From: Desertimonas flava | Lineage (GTDB): Bacteria > Actinomycetota > Acidimicrobiia > Acidimicrobiales > Ilumatobacteraceae | Direction of reading: 5' to 3' | NCBI RefSeq assembly: GCF_003426815.1 | Contig: NZ_QKYK01000041.1 | Coordinates: 1 to 41,360 of the forward strand | Length of the DNA stretch: 41,360 nt | Shown here: piece by piece, positions 11,959 to 20,006 of the stretch | How positions within the stretch are numbered: position 1 is the first letter of the stretch | How the letters are laid out: each line of letters starts with the position of its first letter | Notes under the pieces: model-generated | Seen by the model: the letters and a program-made list of their open reading frames with translations, nothing else | Databases searched by the model: none | What the model was told of the DNA's origin: nothing | Translations under genes and position numbers: made by a program

Positions 11959-12006
11959 AACGGTCGGAGGAGGTCGCGCTCGACGCGTCGATCTCCGACG
12001 GCTGGC
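11959..12006. repeat. Degenerate copy of the eno hairpin upstream of the DUF559 gene
   Basis: This stretch shares CAACGGTCGGAG (11959-11970), CGATCTCCGAC (11989-11999) and a trailing TGGCG with the hairpin at 10941-10991, in the same orientation. Its own stem is shorter (GTCGGAG/CTCCGAC) and the loop contains the palindrome CGACGCGTCG. Nothing else is seen in the 174-base gap between the DUF559 start and ftsB except the ftsB -10 region. Confidence 0.6.
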
Positions 12007-12086
12007 GGTGGCCGGACCGGCCCGGCGCAGGACGGTTCGGGTACCTGCCGCGAATCGTCGGGTCGCGGCTGCGAGAATGGCTGGTC

Positions 12087-12827
12087 GTGGATGACGAGGA
12101 GGACATCGGGCCCGACGCCCGAGAGGCGGACGACGAGCGCAGCAGCGGACGGTTGACGACCATCATCCCGCGGCCCGCCGACCGCAGGGCGTCCGACGCC
12201 GGGCGTTCCCGGCTCGGCTCCCGGCGCCGGCGTTCCTCGGACCGCATCGCCAGTCGCCGCTCGGGCTGGGTCTTCGGCCTCGCCGCCCTCGTCGTGGCGG
12301 GAGCGATCGCCGCGGCGCTGTTCGTGCTCCCCGTGCGGACGTGGTTCGAGCAGGACAAGCAGATCGACGCGTTGGAGAACGAGCTCGACGAGATGCGGGC
12401 CGTGAACGACGACCTCACCGGCGAGGTCGACCGGCTGCAGACCGACGAGGGCATCATCGAGGCCGCCCGCGAGGAGCTGGGCCAGATCCAGGCCAACGAG
12501 CATCGTCAGACGATGCTCGCCCACCCCGACCTGCCTCGCGACATGCCCGACGGGTGGCCGTACACGCAGGTCGACCAGATCCTCCTCGCTCACGCCAACG
12601 CCGTCACGGCCGCAGCCGCGGCCGCGGCCGGCGAGGCATCGACCGACGGCGGTGGCCCTGCCGTCGGCAACGGCGGGGCCGGCGGCTTCCAGCCGGTCAC
12701 GGGCGCGACGGCGACGACGGGTGCGCCGGCGGCGCCGGCCACCACGACGACGGCTCCGCCCGCCGCCAGCACCAGCACCAGCACCAGCACCAGCACCACC
12801 GTCACACCAACGGCGGCGGGCGGTTGA
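12087..12827 (+). CDS. FtsB/DivIC-type septum formation initiator
   Basis: The 246-residue product has a charged cytoplasmic N-terminus (residues 1-60), one membrane segment (GWVFGLAALVVAGAIAAALF) near 62-82, and a coiled coil (IDALENELDEMRAVNDDLTG, EVDRLQ) of FtsB/DivIC type. Next comes EGIIEAAREELG and a conserved PDGWPYTQVDQILLAH segment. The last 65 residues are a low-complexity A/G/T/S tail. FtsB-like proteins bridge FtsL and FtsQ in the divisome. GTG 12087 is preferred because GAGAAT (12073-12078) ends 8 bases before it; the frame is open much further upstream but there it overlaps the DUF559 gene. Eno-divIC adjacency is typical of actinobacteria. Confidence 0.88.
   Translation: MDDEEDIGPDAREADDERSSGRLTTIIPRPADRRASDAGRSRLGSRRRRSSDRIASRRSGWVFGLAALVVAGAIAAALFVLPVRTWFEQDKQIDALENELDEMRAVNDDLTGEVDRLQTDEGIIEAAREELGQIQANEHRQTMLAHPDLPRDMPDGWPYTQVDQILLAHANAVTAAAAAAAGEASTDGGGPAVGNGGAGGFQPVTGATATTGAPAAPATTTTAPPAASTSTSTSTSTTVTPTAAGG
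12767..12797 (+). repeat. Hexanucleotide CAGCAC repeat
   Basis: About five tandem copies of CAGCAC encode an alternating Thr/Ser run near the C-terminus of the FtsB-like protein. Such a run can change length by slippage and would change only the extracytoplasmic tail. Confidence 0.85.
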
Positions 12828-12898
12828 CGCCCGCGGCCGCGCCCAACGATCCGCATCGGTCGTCGGAGTCGGGGTGGCTCCCGCATAGCCTTGCGACA

Positions 12899-13402
12899 AT
12901 GAGGTCTCGCCAGCTCTTGCCGGTGCTGGTGATGCTGGTTCTCGTCGGGGTGGTGGCCTGCGGCGACGAGGGGAACAAGTCCGCCGAGCGAGCCGTGGCC
13001 GTCGTCGAGGCGACGATCCGCCACGTCGCGTCCGAGCACCCGCCGGCCGAGGGCGCCGAGGCCGGCGATCTGCCGGTGGTCTACGTCGTGAGCGTGGGCG
13101 AGGAGACGCTGTCGGCGGGGATCCAGGCCGAGGTCGTGTCGAACCTTCGTGACGAGATCGAGGTGCGCTTCGCCGACGCCCGGGAGGAAGCGATCGACGA
13201 GACGGCGCCGACGGCGCCGGTCAAGGACGGGGGAGTGCTCGTCGTCCTGGGAGAGATCCCCAAGCTCGGCAATCCGGCGGTCGTGCCGGTCGAGATCTAC
13301 ACCGCCCGGCACGAGCACATCAAGATGGTGTACTCGTTCGTGCCGGCGGGCGACGTGTGGAACATCACGTCGACGTCCGAGGTGCCGCTCGACGCAATCT
13401 GA
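12899..13402 (+). CDS. Small lipoprotein of unknown function
   Basis: The 167-residue product starts with a lipoprotein signal: basic MRSRQ, hydrophobic core, and lipobox VVAC with Cys at residue 19. The mature domain (VVEATIRHVASEHPPAEG, VYVVSVGEETLSAGIQAEVV) has alternating helices and strands and ends PAGDVWNITSTSEVPLDAI. I do not recognise the family. It is expected on the outer face of the cytoplasmic membrane. TAGCCT at 12886-12891 ends 7 bases before the ATG. Its last 38 bases overlap the end of the convergent MFS gene. Confidence 0.8.
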   Translation: MRSRQLLPVLVMLVLVGVVACGDEGNKSAERAVAVVEATIRHVASEHPPAEGAEAGDLPVVYVVSVGEETLSAGIQAEVVSNLRDEIEVRFADAREEAIDETAPTAPVKDGGVLVVLGEIPKLGNPAVVPVEIYTARHEHIKMVYSFVPAGDVWNITSTSEVPLDAI

Positions 13403-14981
13403 GGCGGGACCAACGGGACTCGCCCGATGCTCGCCGTTCGGGGTGCTCGTCGCCCGTGGGCTCGGCCCCAGCCGGCTCGATCATCGCCCGTTCGATGTCG
13501 GCGAGCAGCGCACGCATGGCGTCGACGGCGGCATCGAGCTCCTCGGCGTCGGGCTCGGCGCCGGGGCGCATGGCTTCGCGACGGAGCCGCTCGATCCGGG
13601 CGGAGAGGCCGTGGTCGATGTCGTGGCCGGCGGCGCGGGTGAGATCGGCGACGCTGCCCAGCTCGATCGCCACGGTGCGAGAGTGCTCGCCGTGCTCGGG
13701 CACGGTGAGCTGCTCGACGCGCCGGCTGGCGATGCCGAGCGGGTCGAACGGGTGCGTGACACCTGCCCGGCGGGCCTCGATCATGTTCCTCGCGTAGAAC
13801 ACCGCGGTGGGCACGACGCAGATGACGATCGTGATCATGGCGACCCGCACCGACATTCCCGATGCCGTGGCGGCGATCGCGCCGATCACCCAGCCGAGTT
13901 GGAACTGGGTTTCGAAGCGGGCGAACGCGCTGCCCCGCCTGGTGTGCGGCGACCTCGACTGGAGGAGGGCGTCGAACCCCTGCCGGCCGACGGACGCGGC
14001 CACCCCGAGGGTGGCCGCGACGAGCATCAGCGTCAGGCGCGACGGCCCGAGGGCGCAGATCGACGCGGCCACGGCCAGGCCCATCAGCGAGTAGGTGGTG
14101 AGGCGGTCCTCCGACGTGTACCTCCGGAGAATCGGGGCCAGCGCGTTGCCGGCGAACGATCCGAGACCCCACGCGGCAGCGGCTGCCCCGTAGACGATGG
14201 CCGGTGCGCTGTCGCGGCGGAGGGCGAACACGACGCCGAAGACGAAGAAGCCGACGGCGCTCCGGATGAGCAGGAACGCCCACGCCGTTGCCGTGACGAT
14301 CGATGTCTGCAGCTGCACGAGCTGGACGTCGGCGGACAGCTCGACATCGGCGTCGGTCTCGCGCTGATCGGGCAGCCGGGTGGAGAAGAAGGCGGCGAGC
14401 AGGAAGCCGGCACAGCCGAGTGCGAGCGTGACCTTCTCGGACGCGAACGTGACGATGAGCGCGGCCGACGGGGCGACGATCGAGCCGACGATGGCGCTGA
14501 TACGGGCCAGGCTCGAATTGGCCGAGACGAGGTGGGCCGGGTCATCCACCAGGCTCGGGACGAGCGCCTGTTTGATCACACCGGTCGCCTTGCCGACGAC
14601 GAGCAGGGCGAGGGCGAAGAAGTAGAACGCCAGATCGAACAGCGTGAAGGCCAGTCCGACCACCAGCACGGCGCGGATCAAGAACACCGTCGTGGCGATG
14701 AAGCGGTGGCTGCGCGGGAAGCGGTCGATCGCCGGGCCGATCAGCGGAGCGAGGAACGTGAACGGCACGAGGTTGATGATCAGGTACAGCAGGACCTGCT
14801 GCCGTGAGGCATCGGCGCTGATGCTGAAGAAGAGGGAGCTGGCGAGCGACACGTCGACGAGGGCGTCGGCGCCCACGCCCAGGGCGTGCGCCCTGGCGAA
14901 GCGGCGCAGCCCTTCGGTCCAGTGAGGGGGGCGCCGCGTGAGATGACGCACGCGCTCGCCGATCGCTGTCACGCCTCCCAT
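13365..14981 (-). CDS. MFS transporter with a cytoplasmic C-terminal extension
   Basis: The 538-residue protein has about twelve hydrophobic segments between residues 40 and 425, with MFS-like features such as APLIGPAIDRFPRSHRF between helices 2 and 3 and VGKATGVIKQALVPSLV. A C-terminal extension of about 115 residues, rich in Glu, Arg and Ala (ELGSVADLTRAAGHDIDHGL, ERLRREAMRPGAEPDAEELD), is likely helical and cytoplasmic. The substrate is unknown. The ATG at 14981 has TACATT (complement of 14992-14997) ending 10 bases upstream. The 3' end overlaps the convergent lipoprotein gene by 38 bases, leaving no room for a separate terminator. Confidence 0.85.
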   Translation of the reverse strand: MGGVTAIGERVRHLTRRPPHWTEGLRRFARAHALGVGADALVDVSLASSLFFSISADASRQQVLLYLIINLVPFTFLAPLIGPAIDRFPRSHRFIATTVFLIRAVLVVGLAFTLFDLAFYFFALALLVVGKATGVIKQALVPSLVDDPAHLVSANSSLARISAIVGSIVAPSAALIVTFASEKVTLALGCAGFLLAAFFSTRLPDQRETDADVELSADVQLVQLQTSIVTATAWAFLLIRSAVGFFVFGVVFALRRDSAPAIVYGAAAAAWGLGSFAGNALAPILRRYTSEDRLTTYSLMGLAVAASICALGPSRLTLMLVAATLGVAASVGRQGFDALLQSRSPHTRRGSAFARFETQFQLGWVIGAIAATASGMSVRVAMITIVICVVPTAVFYARNMIEARRAGVTHPFDPLGIASRRVEQLTVPEHGEHSRTVAIELGSVADLTRAAGHDIDHGLSARIERLRREAMRPGAEPDAEELDAAVDAMRALLADIERAMIEPAGAEPTGDEHPERRASGESRWSRLRLRRAAPRTST

Positions 14982-15081
14982 GTTGGCGCGCAATGTACTC
15001 GGCGGCGAGCCGGCAGGGTTAGGGTCGGCGTTGCACGTCATGCCCGCCCCGGCCTGGGTGGGCCAACGAAGGGGAGTTGCG

Positions 15082-16227
15082 ATGCGAGGAACGAAGGCCA
15101 GGGGCCTCGTCGCCGTGGCGGCGGTCACCATCGGGCTGCTCGGCGCGGCGAGCACGATGGCCGGGGCGTCCAGCGATCCGGCGCCCGAGTGGACCGAGAT
15201 CGTGCCGGGTGGCGACTGCCAGTGTGCCGACGGTGCCGACTTCTCGTTCTTCGCGCGCGAGGCCGATCCGACGAAGGTGATGTTCTTCCTCGAGGGAGGC
15301 GGCGCCTGCTTCGACCCGGTCACCTGCGCCTTCACGTCCGACCCGTCCACCACCTACGACTGGGACATCGGCGACGACGACGACCCGGCCACGATGGGCG
15401 GGATCTTCGACTTCGACCACCCCGGCAACCCCTTTGCCGACTACTCGGTGGTCTACGTGCCGTACTGCACCGGAGACATCCACCTCGGCAACACGACGCA
15501 CGAGTTCTCGCCCGAGCTGAGTGTGCAGTTCAAGGGTGCGGTCAACGGGGCGGCAGCCGTGGAGTACCTCGCCGGGAACTTCGCCGACGCCGAGCAGGTG
15601 GTGGTGGTCGGTGAGAGCGCCGGTTCGGCCGCCGCACCGCTCTACAGCGGGCTCATCTCGGACGCCATGGACAGCCCTCGGATCACGGTGTTCGCCGACG
15701 GGTCCGGTGCCTATCCCGACGAACCGGCCCTCAATGCCGCCGTCGGCGGCCTCTGGGGGACGATGAACGCGGTGCCCGACTGGGAAGGCACCGAGGACAT
15801 GACGGTCGAAGAGTGGAGCCTCCCCGGGCTTTGGGTGCAGGCCGGCACGCACGACCCCGACATCGTCATGGCCCGGTTCGACTTCGCCTACGACGCCACG
15901 CAGTCGTTCTTCGCCGGCTTGGTGGGGGTCCCCGCCGACGACCTCCTCTCGTTCATCGACGCCAACGAGGCGACGGTCGAGGCCGCCGGGGTCGAACAGT
16001 GGAGCTACACCGCCCCGGGCAGCGATCACACACTCGTCCGCAACGACGCGTTCTACGAGATGGAGGTGGAGGGGGTCACCCTCGTCGACTGGGTGTCCGC
16101 GCTCGTCGCCGGGGAAGAGATCGCCGACGTCCATTGCGAGGAGTGCGAGCCGCCGGCGCCGGCCGGCTCGGATCCCGCCGATGACGGCGCGGCTGCCGGG
16201 ACGGACGTGACGTCCAGCACCGGTTGA
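15082..16227 (+). CDS. Secreted pectinacetylesterase-family hydrolase
   Basis: The 381-residue protein has a signal peptide (MRGTKARGLVAVAAVTIGLL, cleavage after ...STMAGA). Its mature domain matches pectinacetylesterase-like hydrolases: VMFFLEGGGACFD with paired cysteines (oxyanion region), VVYVPYCTGDIHLGN, the nucleophile elbow VVVGESAGSAAAPLYSG near residue 176, and the histidine in SDHTLVRNDAFYE. Family members deacetylate plant pectin or related esters; here the substrate is unknown. The C-terminus is a flexible A/D/G/T tail. GGGGAG at 15071-15076 is a clear Shine-Dalgarno sequence, unlike most genes here, and supports ATG 15082. Confidence 0.8.
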   Translation: MRGTKARGLVAVAAVTIGLLGAASTMAGASSDPAPEWTEIVPGGDCQCADGADFSFFAREADPTKVMFFLEGGGACFDPVTCAFTSDPSTTYDWDIGDDDDPATMGGIFDFDHPGNPFADYSVVYVPYCTGDIHLGNTTHEFSPELSVQFKGAVNGAAAVEYLAGNFADAEQVVVVGESAGSAAAPLYSGLISDAMDSPRITVFADGSGAYPDEPALNAAVGGLWGTMNAVPDWEGTEDMTVEEWSLPGLWVQAGTHDPDIVMARFDFAYDATQSFFAGLVGVPADDLLSFIDANEATVEAAGVEQWSYTAPGSDHTLVRNDAFYEMEVEGVTLVDWVSALVAGEEIADVHCEECEPPAPAGSDPADDGAAAGTDVTSSTG

Positions 16228-16266
16228 CCGGGAACCTGCGGCGCGCCGTCGTCGTCGCAACCGGTC

Positions 16267-17079
16267 GTGAATCGCCACCGTTCCATCGTCGCCACCCTCG
16301 TGGTCGGCGGCGCCCTGATCGCCGGTGCTCCCGCAGCCACGTCGGCGTCGACCGGCACACCGGCCGACCCGCTCGGCTGCACCAGTGAGGTGTTCGATCC
16401 GTCCGCCCTGCTCGACGACCGTGTCGACACGGCCGTCGAGCAGGCCGAACGGTCGCTGGGCGCCGACGTTCGCGTCCGGGCCGAGCGCAGCGTCGACGGA
16501 GGGCTGGACGCCCGGATCGACCAGCTCGTCGCCCAGTGCGACGGCTGGGCGGCGCCGGACGGTGAACTGGCCGACGACATGGTGGTCGTGCTGTTCTCCG
16601 AGGTGGAGCGCGAGGCGTCGGTGTACTACGGCGCCGATCTCGGTCCCGACCTGGAGTACCGGTGGTCGGACGCCGTCGACGACATGACCGCCGAGTTCCC
16701 CGACGACTATTCCGCCGGTGTCGTCGCCGCGCTGCGCACGCTGCGCGTCGGCTCGTTCGGCTCGACGTCGTCACCCTCGCTCGCTGACACCTCCTCGAAC
16801 GCCTCGGGCCCCCTCATCGGGCTGTTCGTGATCGGGGCGTTGATCGTGCTCGGTGTCGTCTCGTTCGTCCGCTGGGACGGGTTGGAGGGGCACTCGTGGG
16901 CCGGCACCTACGGTGACGACGACTCGAGCGGAGGTTGGTCGTGGTCGAGCGGTTCGAGCCGGCGCCGATCGTCGTTCCGGAGCTTCGGGTCGAGCTCGCG
17001 CTCACGTTCGTCCGGATCTCGCCGCTCGTCGTCGTCGAGAGGGTCACGCCGCGCCGGCGGCGGTACGAAGAAGTGGTGA
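16267..17079 (+). CDS. TPM-domain membrane protein (YgcG-like)
   Basis: The 270-residue product has a signal peptide (residues 1-28), then a region resembling the TPM (PF04536) fold: LDDRVDTAVEQAERSLGADV, VRAERSVDGGLDARIDQLVA, and DDMVVVLFSEVEREASVYYG. A membrane helix (GPLIGLFVIGALIVLGVVSF) lies near residue 180. After it comes a low-complexity Ser/Arg/Gly tail ending in AGGGTKKW. Related proteins act in membrane-protein quality control or have phosphatase-like folds; activity here is not shown. The tail resembles the Gly/Ser-rich ends of YgcG proteins but is unusually rich in Arg. The start is GTG 16267. It is followed after 26 bases by the next gene of the same set. Confidence 0.72.
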   Translation: MNRHRSIVATLVVGGALIAGAPAATSASTGTPADPLGCTSEVFDPSALLDDRVDTAVEQAERSLGADVRVRAERSVDGGLDARIDQLVAQCDGWAAPDGELADDMVVVLFSEVEREASVYYGADLGPDLEYRWSDAVDDMTAEFPDDYSAGVVAALRTLRVGSFGSTSSPSLADTSSNASGPLIGLFVIGALIVLGVVSFVRWDGLEGHSWAGTYGDDDSSGGWSWSSGSSRRRSSFRSFGSSSRSRSSGSRRSSSSRGSRRAGGGTKKW

Positions 17080-17105
17080 CCGCAGCGCCCCCTATCGTTG
17101 GACCC

Positions 17106-17801
17106 GTGGCTCGGTCCGTCGGTCCCTTCGTCGTCGTTCCGGCCCGGCCCGGACCGCTGGTGGTCGTCGGCGCCGATCGCCCCCGCGACGACATCGACGT
17201 GGCGCTCGACGACGTGTTCGGCGCCCCCGATGATCGTGGTCCGGGTACCGCAGATGCCGTCCTCGTCGCCGGCGGTGGCGGTGTTGTGCTCGCCGGGCTG
17301 CTGGCCTCGTGGCCGGCCATCGCCGTCGTCGCAGGTGGCGCCGCCGTCGGGCTCGGGCTGATCCTGCCCGTCCGTTCGTCGTGGCGCCGGGTCACGGCGC
17401 GCCGCCGCGACGGGGCACGGATCGCCCGGCGGGCAGACGGGACGTTGTTGCGGGCCGACGGCGAACTCGTCGGCGCGCTCGTCACCCAGCACGAACTCGT
17501 TCGAGATCGGGCGGCCACGCTCTCGACGGTCGAGCGGCTTCGCGTCGAGTCGGTCGCCCACGCGGCCCTCCGTGAGGTCGCCACGCTGCTCGGTGATCGG
17601 GAGCCGACGGGCGCCGCTGAGGTGGAGTACGTCTCGGCCCGGCTCACCGCCCTCACCGCGCTGGCCCAGGCGGCCGCCGCGTCTGGCACAGACCGGGCGA
17701 CCAACGTGGCGGCGCGCCACGAGGTGGAACAGCTCGGCGGATCGTCCCTCGACGATGCCGCCGCGCTGGTGAACGAACTGGGTGGCGATGACCTCCGCTG
17801 A
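17106..17801 (+). CDS. Small membrane protein of unknown function
   Basis: The 231-residue product has an N-terminal soluble part (VVVPARPGPLVVVGADRPRD), two close hydrophobic segments around residues 57-93, and a C-terminal helical domain (LVTQHELVRDRAATLSTVER, LGDREPTGAAEVEYVSARLT) that could form a coiled coil. I do not recognise the family. TATCGT at 17093-17098 ends 7 bases before GTG 17106, so this gene probably has its own promoter despite being only 26 bases after the TPM gene. It overlaps the start of the next gene by 14 bases. A function linked to the TPM protein is inferred from position only. Confidence 0.65.
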   Translation: MARSVGPFVVVPARPGPLVVVGADRPRDDIDVALDDVFGAPDDRGPGTADAVLVAGGGGVVLAGLLASWPAIAVVAGGAAVGLGLILPVRSSWRRVTARRRDGARIARRADGTLLRADGELVGALVTQHELVRDRAATLSTVERLRVESVAHAALREVATLLGDREPTGAAEVEYVSARLTALTALAQAAAASGTDRATNVAARHEVEQLGGSSLDDAAALVNELGGDDLR

Positions 17802-19101
17802 CGTCGCCGCCGTCGACGCGGGAGATGACCGGCTGGAGGGTTCGTCACCGTCGATGCCGGAGTCGGTGATGCCCGAGCAGACCGCCGAGATCGCCGCTCC
17901 GGAGAGCGACGCTCCGCTCGGCCTCGTCGGAAAGCTCGTCGCCGTCCCCCTCGCCCCGTTCGTGGCCCTGTGGGAAGCCGGCCGGGCGTTGGTCACGAAG
18001 GTGCTCCCGGCGCTGTTCGGCCGGGCCGGTCGGGCCCTGCGCCGGATCGTCGAACTGATCGTCGCGCCGTTCCGCTTCGTCGGTCGGCTCCTCGCGACCG
18101 CCCTCCGACGCATCGCGGCCCTCGTCGTCGCCCCGTTCCGCGTGCTCGCCCGGGCCGTCGCGGCTGCCGGCCGCCGCCTGGCCGCCCTGGTCCGCGCCGT
18201 GCTGCGCCCCGTCGTCGCCGTGCTGCGAAGGCTCGGCGTGCTCGCCAGCGGGCTCGGGCGCGCCGTCGCCGGGTTCCTCCGCCGGATCGGCGTCGTCGTG
18301 CGGTCGGCGTTCCGGTCGGCCCTCCGGGCGGTTGTCGGTGTGTTCCGCCGCCTCGGCCTCGCCTTGCGAGGAGGCCTTCGGGCGATGCTGGTCACGAGCC
18401 GTGGCCTGTTCCCCCGCGTCGGAGCCGTGCTGCGAGGCGTCGCCCGACGCGTGTGGGCGCCGTGCCGCGAGGTCCTCGCCGCACTGGGCCGCGTCGGTCG
18501 AATGGTGATGGCGACCCTCCGCAACGTCGCGGCGACCGTGGCCGCGGTCGTCCGCCGCGTCGTGGCTGCGGTCCTGGCACCGTTACGGGCTGTCGGACGT
18601 CTCGTCAGCAGGTTGGCCGGCGCCGTCGGCACCGTGGTCACGTCGGTGACCAGCGCCGTCGGCAAGGTGGTGCGGTCGGTGACCGGTACCGCCGGTCGTG
18701 TCATCAGCGCGGCGACCGGCGCCGTGAGCGCCGTCGTCCGGTCGGCGGCCCAGGCCGTCAGCCGCCTCGCCACCGTGGTCCTCGCACCCATTCGCGCCGC
18801 CCTGCGGACCGGGCGTTCGATGCTGCGAGCGAGCGGCCGGTCGGCGAGTCGTGTGCTCGCCGGGGTGTTGCGGGTGCTTCGCCGGGTTCGTGCGGCCATC
18901 GTCACGGCGAGCCGTCGCGTGCGGACCGCCGTGGTCGCGCCGTTCGCCGCCGCCGGCTGGACGACCCGCACCGCCATCAGGAGCGCGTCGGCCTCGGCCC
19001 GGCGCGCGCTCGCCCCGGTGTCACAGGGCGTGCGGTCGACCCGCCAGGCGACCCGACGGATCGCCGCCGACGTGCGGCGGGCGTTGCGAATCCGCCGCTG
19101 A
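17788..19101 (+). CDS. Arginine-rich amphipathic-repeat protein of unknown function
   Basis: The 437-residue product has an acidic N-terminus of about 42 residues. The remainder is composed almost only of Ala, Val, Leu, Arg, Gly and Ser. After about residue 70 I count only three acidic residues and two lysines against dozens of arginines. Motifs such as VAPFR recur (Ala at residues 93 and 115, 22 apart), and LAPLR and LAPIR variants come later, suggesting 11-residue amphipathic helical periodicity. Codon third positions are overwhelmingly G or C in this frame, so it is a real gene. ATG 17788 (or GTG 17782) overlaps the upstream gene. I do not recognise the family; membrane, polyanion or nucleic acid binding are possibilities. 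Confidence 0.7.
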   Translation: MTSADVAAVDAGDDRLEGSSPSMPESVMPEQTAEIAAPESDAPLGLVGKLVAVPLAPFVALWEAGRALVTKVLPALFGRAGRALRRIVELIVAPFRFVGRLLATALRRIAALVVAPFRVLARAVAAAGRRLAALVRAVLRPVVAVLRRLGVLASGLGRAVAGFLRRIGVVVRSAFRSALRAVVGVFRRLGLALRGGLRAMLVTSRGLFPRVGAVLRGVARRVWAPCREVLAALGRVGRMVMATLRNVAATVAAVVRRVVAAVLAPLRAVGRLVSRLAGAVGTVVTSVTSAVGKVVRSVTGTAGRVISAATGAVSAVVRSAAQAVSRLATVVLAPIRAALRTGRSMLRASGRSASRVLAGVLRVLRRVRAAIVTASRRVRTAVVAPFAAAGWTTRTAIRSASASARRALAPVSQGVRSTRQATRRIAADVRRALRIRR

Positions 19102-19132
19102 CCATCTCGACCGCAGCTGACCGTCGCTGGTT

Positions 19133-19150
19133 TACACGTTGAAGCGGAAC
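19133..19150 (+). repeat. Left 18-bp direct repeat: copy of the ychF 3' end
   Basis: TACACGTTGAAGCGGAAC is identical to 20008-20025, which encodes the last residues of YchF on the minus strand. The complement here, preceded by TT, still reads FRFNV followed by a TAA stop. It looks like the original or reconstituted gene end left by insertion of the DNA in between. Confidence 0.75.
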
Positions 19151-19294
19151 GTCGGAGAGCGCTCGATTCATGGCAGCTGACCTGCGGCGCTGCAGTTCAG
19201 TCGCGTGGCGGAGTTCGCAGAAGGTACGCAGCTCGTTGGGTAGACCGCTTGCCCGCTCAGGTCAGCCTGACCGTTTGCGGCGCCGTCGCGAGTG

Positions 19295-19705
19295 TCAGCT
19301 CGCTTCGCGGAGCCGCTCGATGGGCTGTCCGGTGACTTCGGCGATGAGCTCGAAGTCCTTGTCCACGTGCAGCACCGTGAGCTGTGCCAGTTCTGCCACG
19401 GCGGCGATGAGTAGATCGGGAATCGAGGGTGCCCGGTGCTGGCCTCGCTCGGCGAGGATGGCTTGGACCTCGATGGCGCGATCTTCGATCTTCGGCGTGA
19501 AGTACTCCACGGGCATCGAGCGCAGCGGGGCGGAGCCGAGAGCGTGCCGAAGGTCGCCGGCCGAGCGAGCCGAGAAGCCGACTTCGAGCAACGTCACGCT
19601 CGTGACATGGACGAGTCCCCGCTCGATGCGGTTGGCCCACGCGGTTGCATCAGGACTGGCCCCCAGACGGACCAGCGCAGACTTGTCGATGAGCCAGTCG
19701 GTCAT
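19295..19705 (-). CDS. vapC: PIN-domain ribonuclease toxin VapC
   Basis: The 136-residue protein is a VapC-type PIN-domain RNase. The acidic catalytic residues are visible: D7 in [12 protein letters not shown]41 in [11 protein letters not shown]97 in [11 protein letters not shown], and D115/D117 in [10 protein letters not shown]. When free of antitoxin such enzymes cut tRNA or rRNA and stop growth. ATG 19705 overlaps the vapB stop as ATGA, so the two are translationally coupled; a TTG at 19711 is also in frame but less likely. It lies within the candidate element bounded by the ychF-end repeats. Confidence 0.92.
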   Translation of the reverse strand: MTDWLIDKSALVRLGASPDATAWANRIERGLVHVTSVTLLEVGFSARSAGDLRHALGSAPLRSMPVEYFTPKIEDRAIEVQAILAERGQHRAPSIPDLLIAAVAELAQLTVLHVDKDFELIAEVTGQPIERLREAS

Positions 19706-19923
19706 CGCCAAGCGCGGTCGATGACTCCGGGGTCAGCGAGGTCAGCGAACGTGTCGGCAAAGGTGGTGAGGTCGGCCACCGAGACCGCGGCGGGCACCAC
19801 GTCGCGCTCGCGGGCAAGAGTGCGCCGCAGGTACTCGGTGCGCGAGAGGCCGAGCCGCTGGGCCTTCGTGTCGATGGCAGCGATGACGTCTTCGGGGACG
19901 TCGCGAATCAGGATGTCAGTCAC
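19702..19923 (-). CDS. vapB: Ribbon-helix-helix antitoxin VapB (FitA-like)
   Basis: The 73-residue antitoxin starts [20 protein letters not shown], a FitA-type ribbon-helix-helix DNA-binding domain, followed by [20 protein letters not shown]. The C-terminal part ([20 protein letters not shown]) is the toxin-wrapping segment. GTG 19923 is chosen because AAGGAGGT lies a few bases before it, one of the strongest Shine-Dalgarno sequences in the window; an in-frame ATG at 19953 would put it inside the operator. The VapBC complex normally represses its own promoter through the palindrome just upstream. Confidence 0.9.
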   Translation of the reverse strand: MTDILIRDVPEDVIAAIDTKAQRLGLSRTEYLRRTLARERDVVPAAVSVADLTTFADTFADLADPGVIDRAWR

Positions 19924-19935
19924 GGTACCTCCTTC

Positions 19936-19951
19936 GATATCAGACGATATC
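19936..19951. promoter_or_regulatory. Operator of the vapBC operon
   Basis: Two GATATC half-sites separated by four bases (GATATCAGACGATATC) lie 13 bases upstream of the vapB start. They form an inverted repeat in an AT-rich patch that probably also includes the -10 element. This is the layout expected for autorepression by a FitA/VapB ribbon-helix-helix antitoxin. Confidence 0.65.
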
Positions 19952-20006
19952 ACCGCCGCTACAGGTCACAGCGTTCGCGTCACGCGAGCGCCGCCCGCGA
20001 ACTCTG

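Noticed and set aside
11130-12086. Long upstream extension of the FtsB-like reading frame.
   Set aside because: It is antisense to the DUF559 gene and has no FtsB-like content; GTG 12087 has a suitable -10 element and gives a normal FtsB N-terminus.
12767-12797. CAGCAC repeats considered as a short CRISPR or regulatory array.
   Set aside because: They are in-frame hexamers coding a Thr/Ser run in the FtsB-like tail, with no spacers.
16908-18977. A 689-residue open frame on the minus strand rich in Thr, Arg and Pro.
   Set aside because: Codon third positions favour the plus-strand genes, which also have start signals and membrane features; the minus frame looks like the complement of repetitive Val/Ala/Arg codons.
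19170-19724. A 184-residue plus-strand open frame.
   Set aside because: It is the antisense shadow of vapC, with serine- and arginine-rich composition and no domain.
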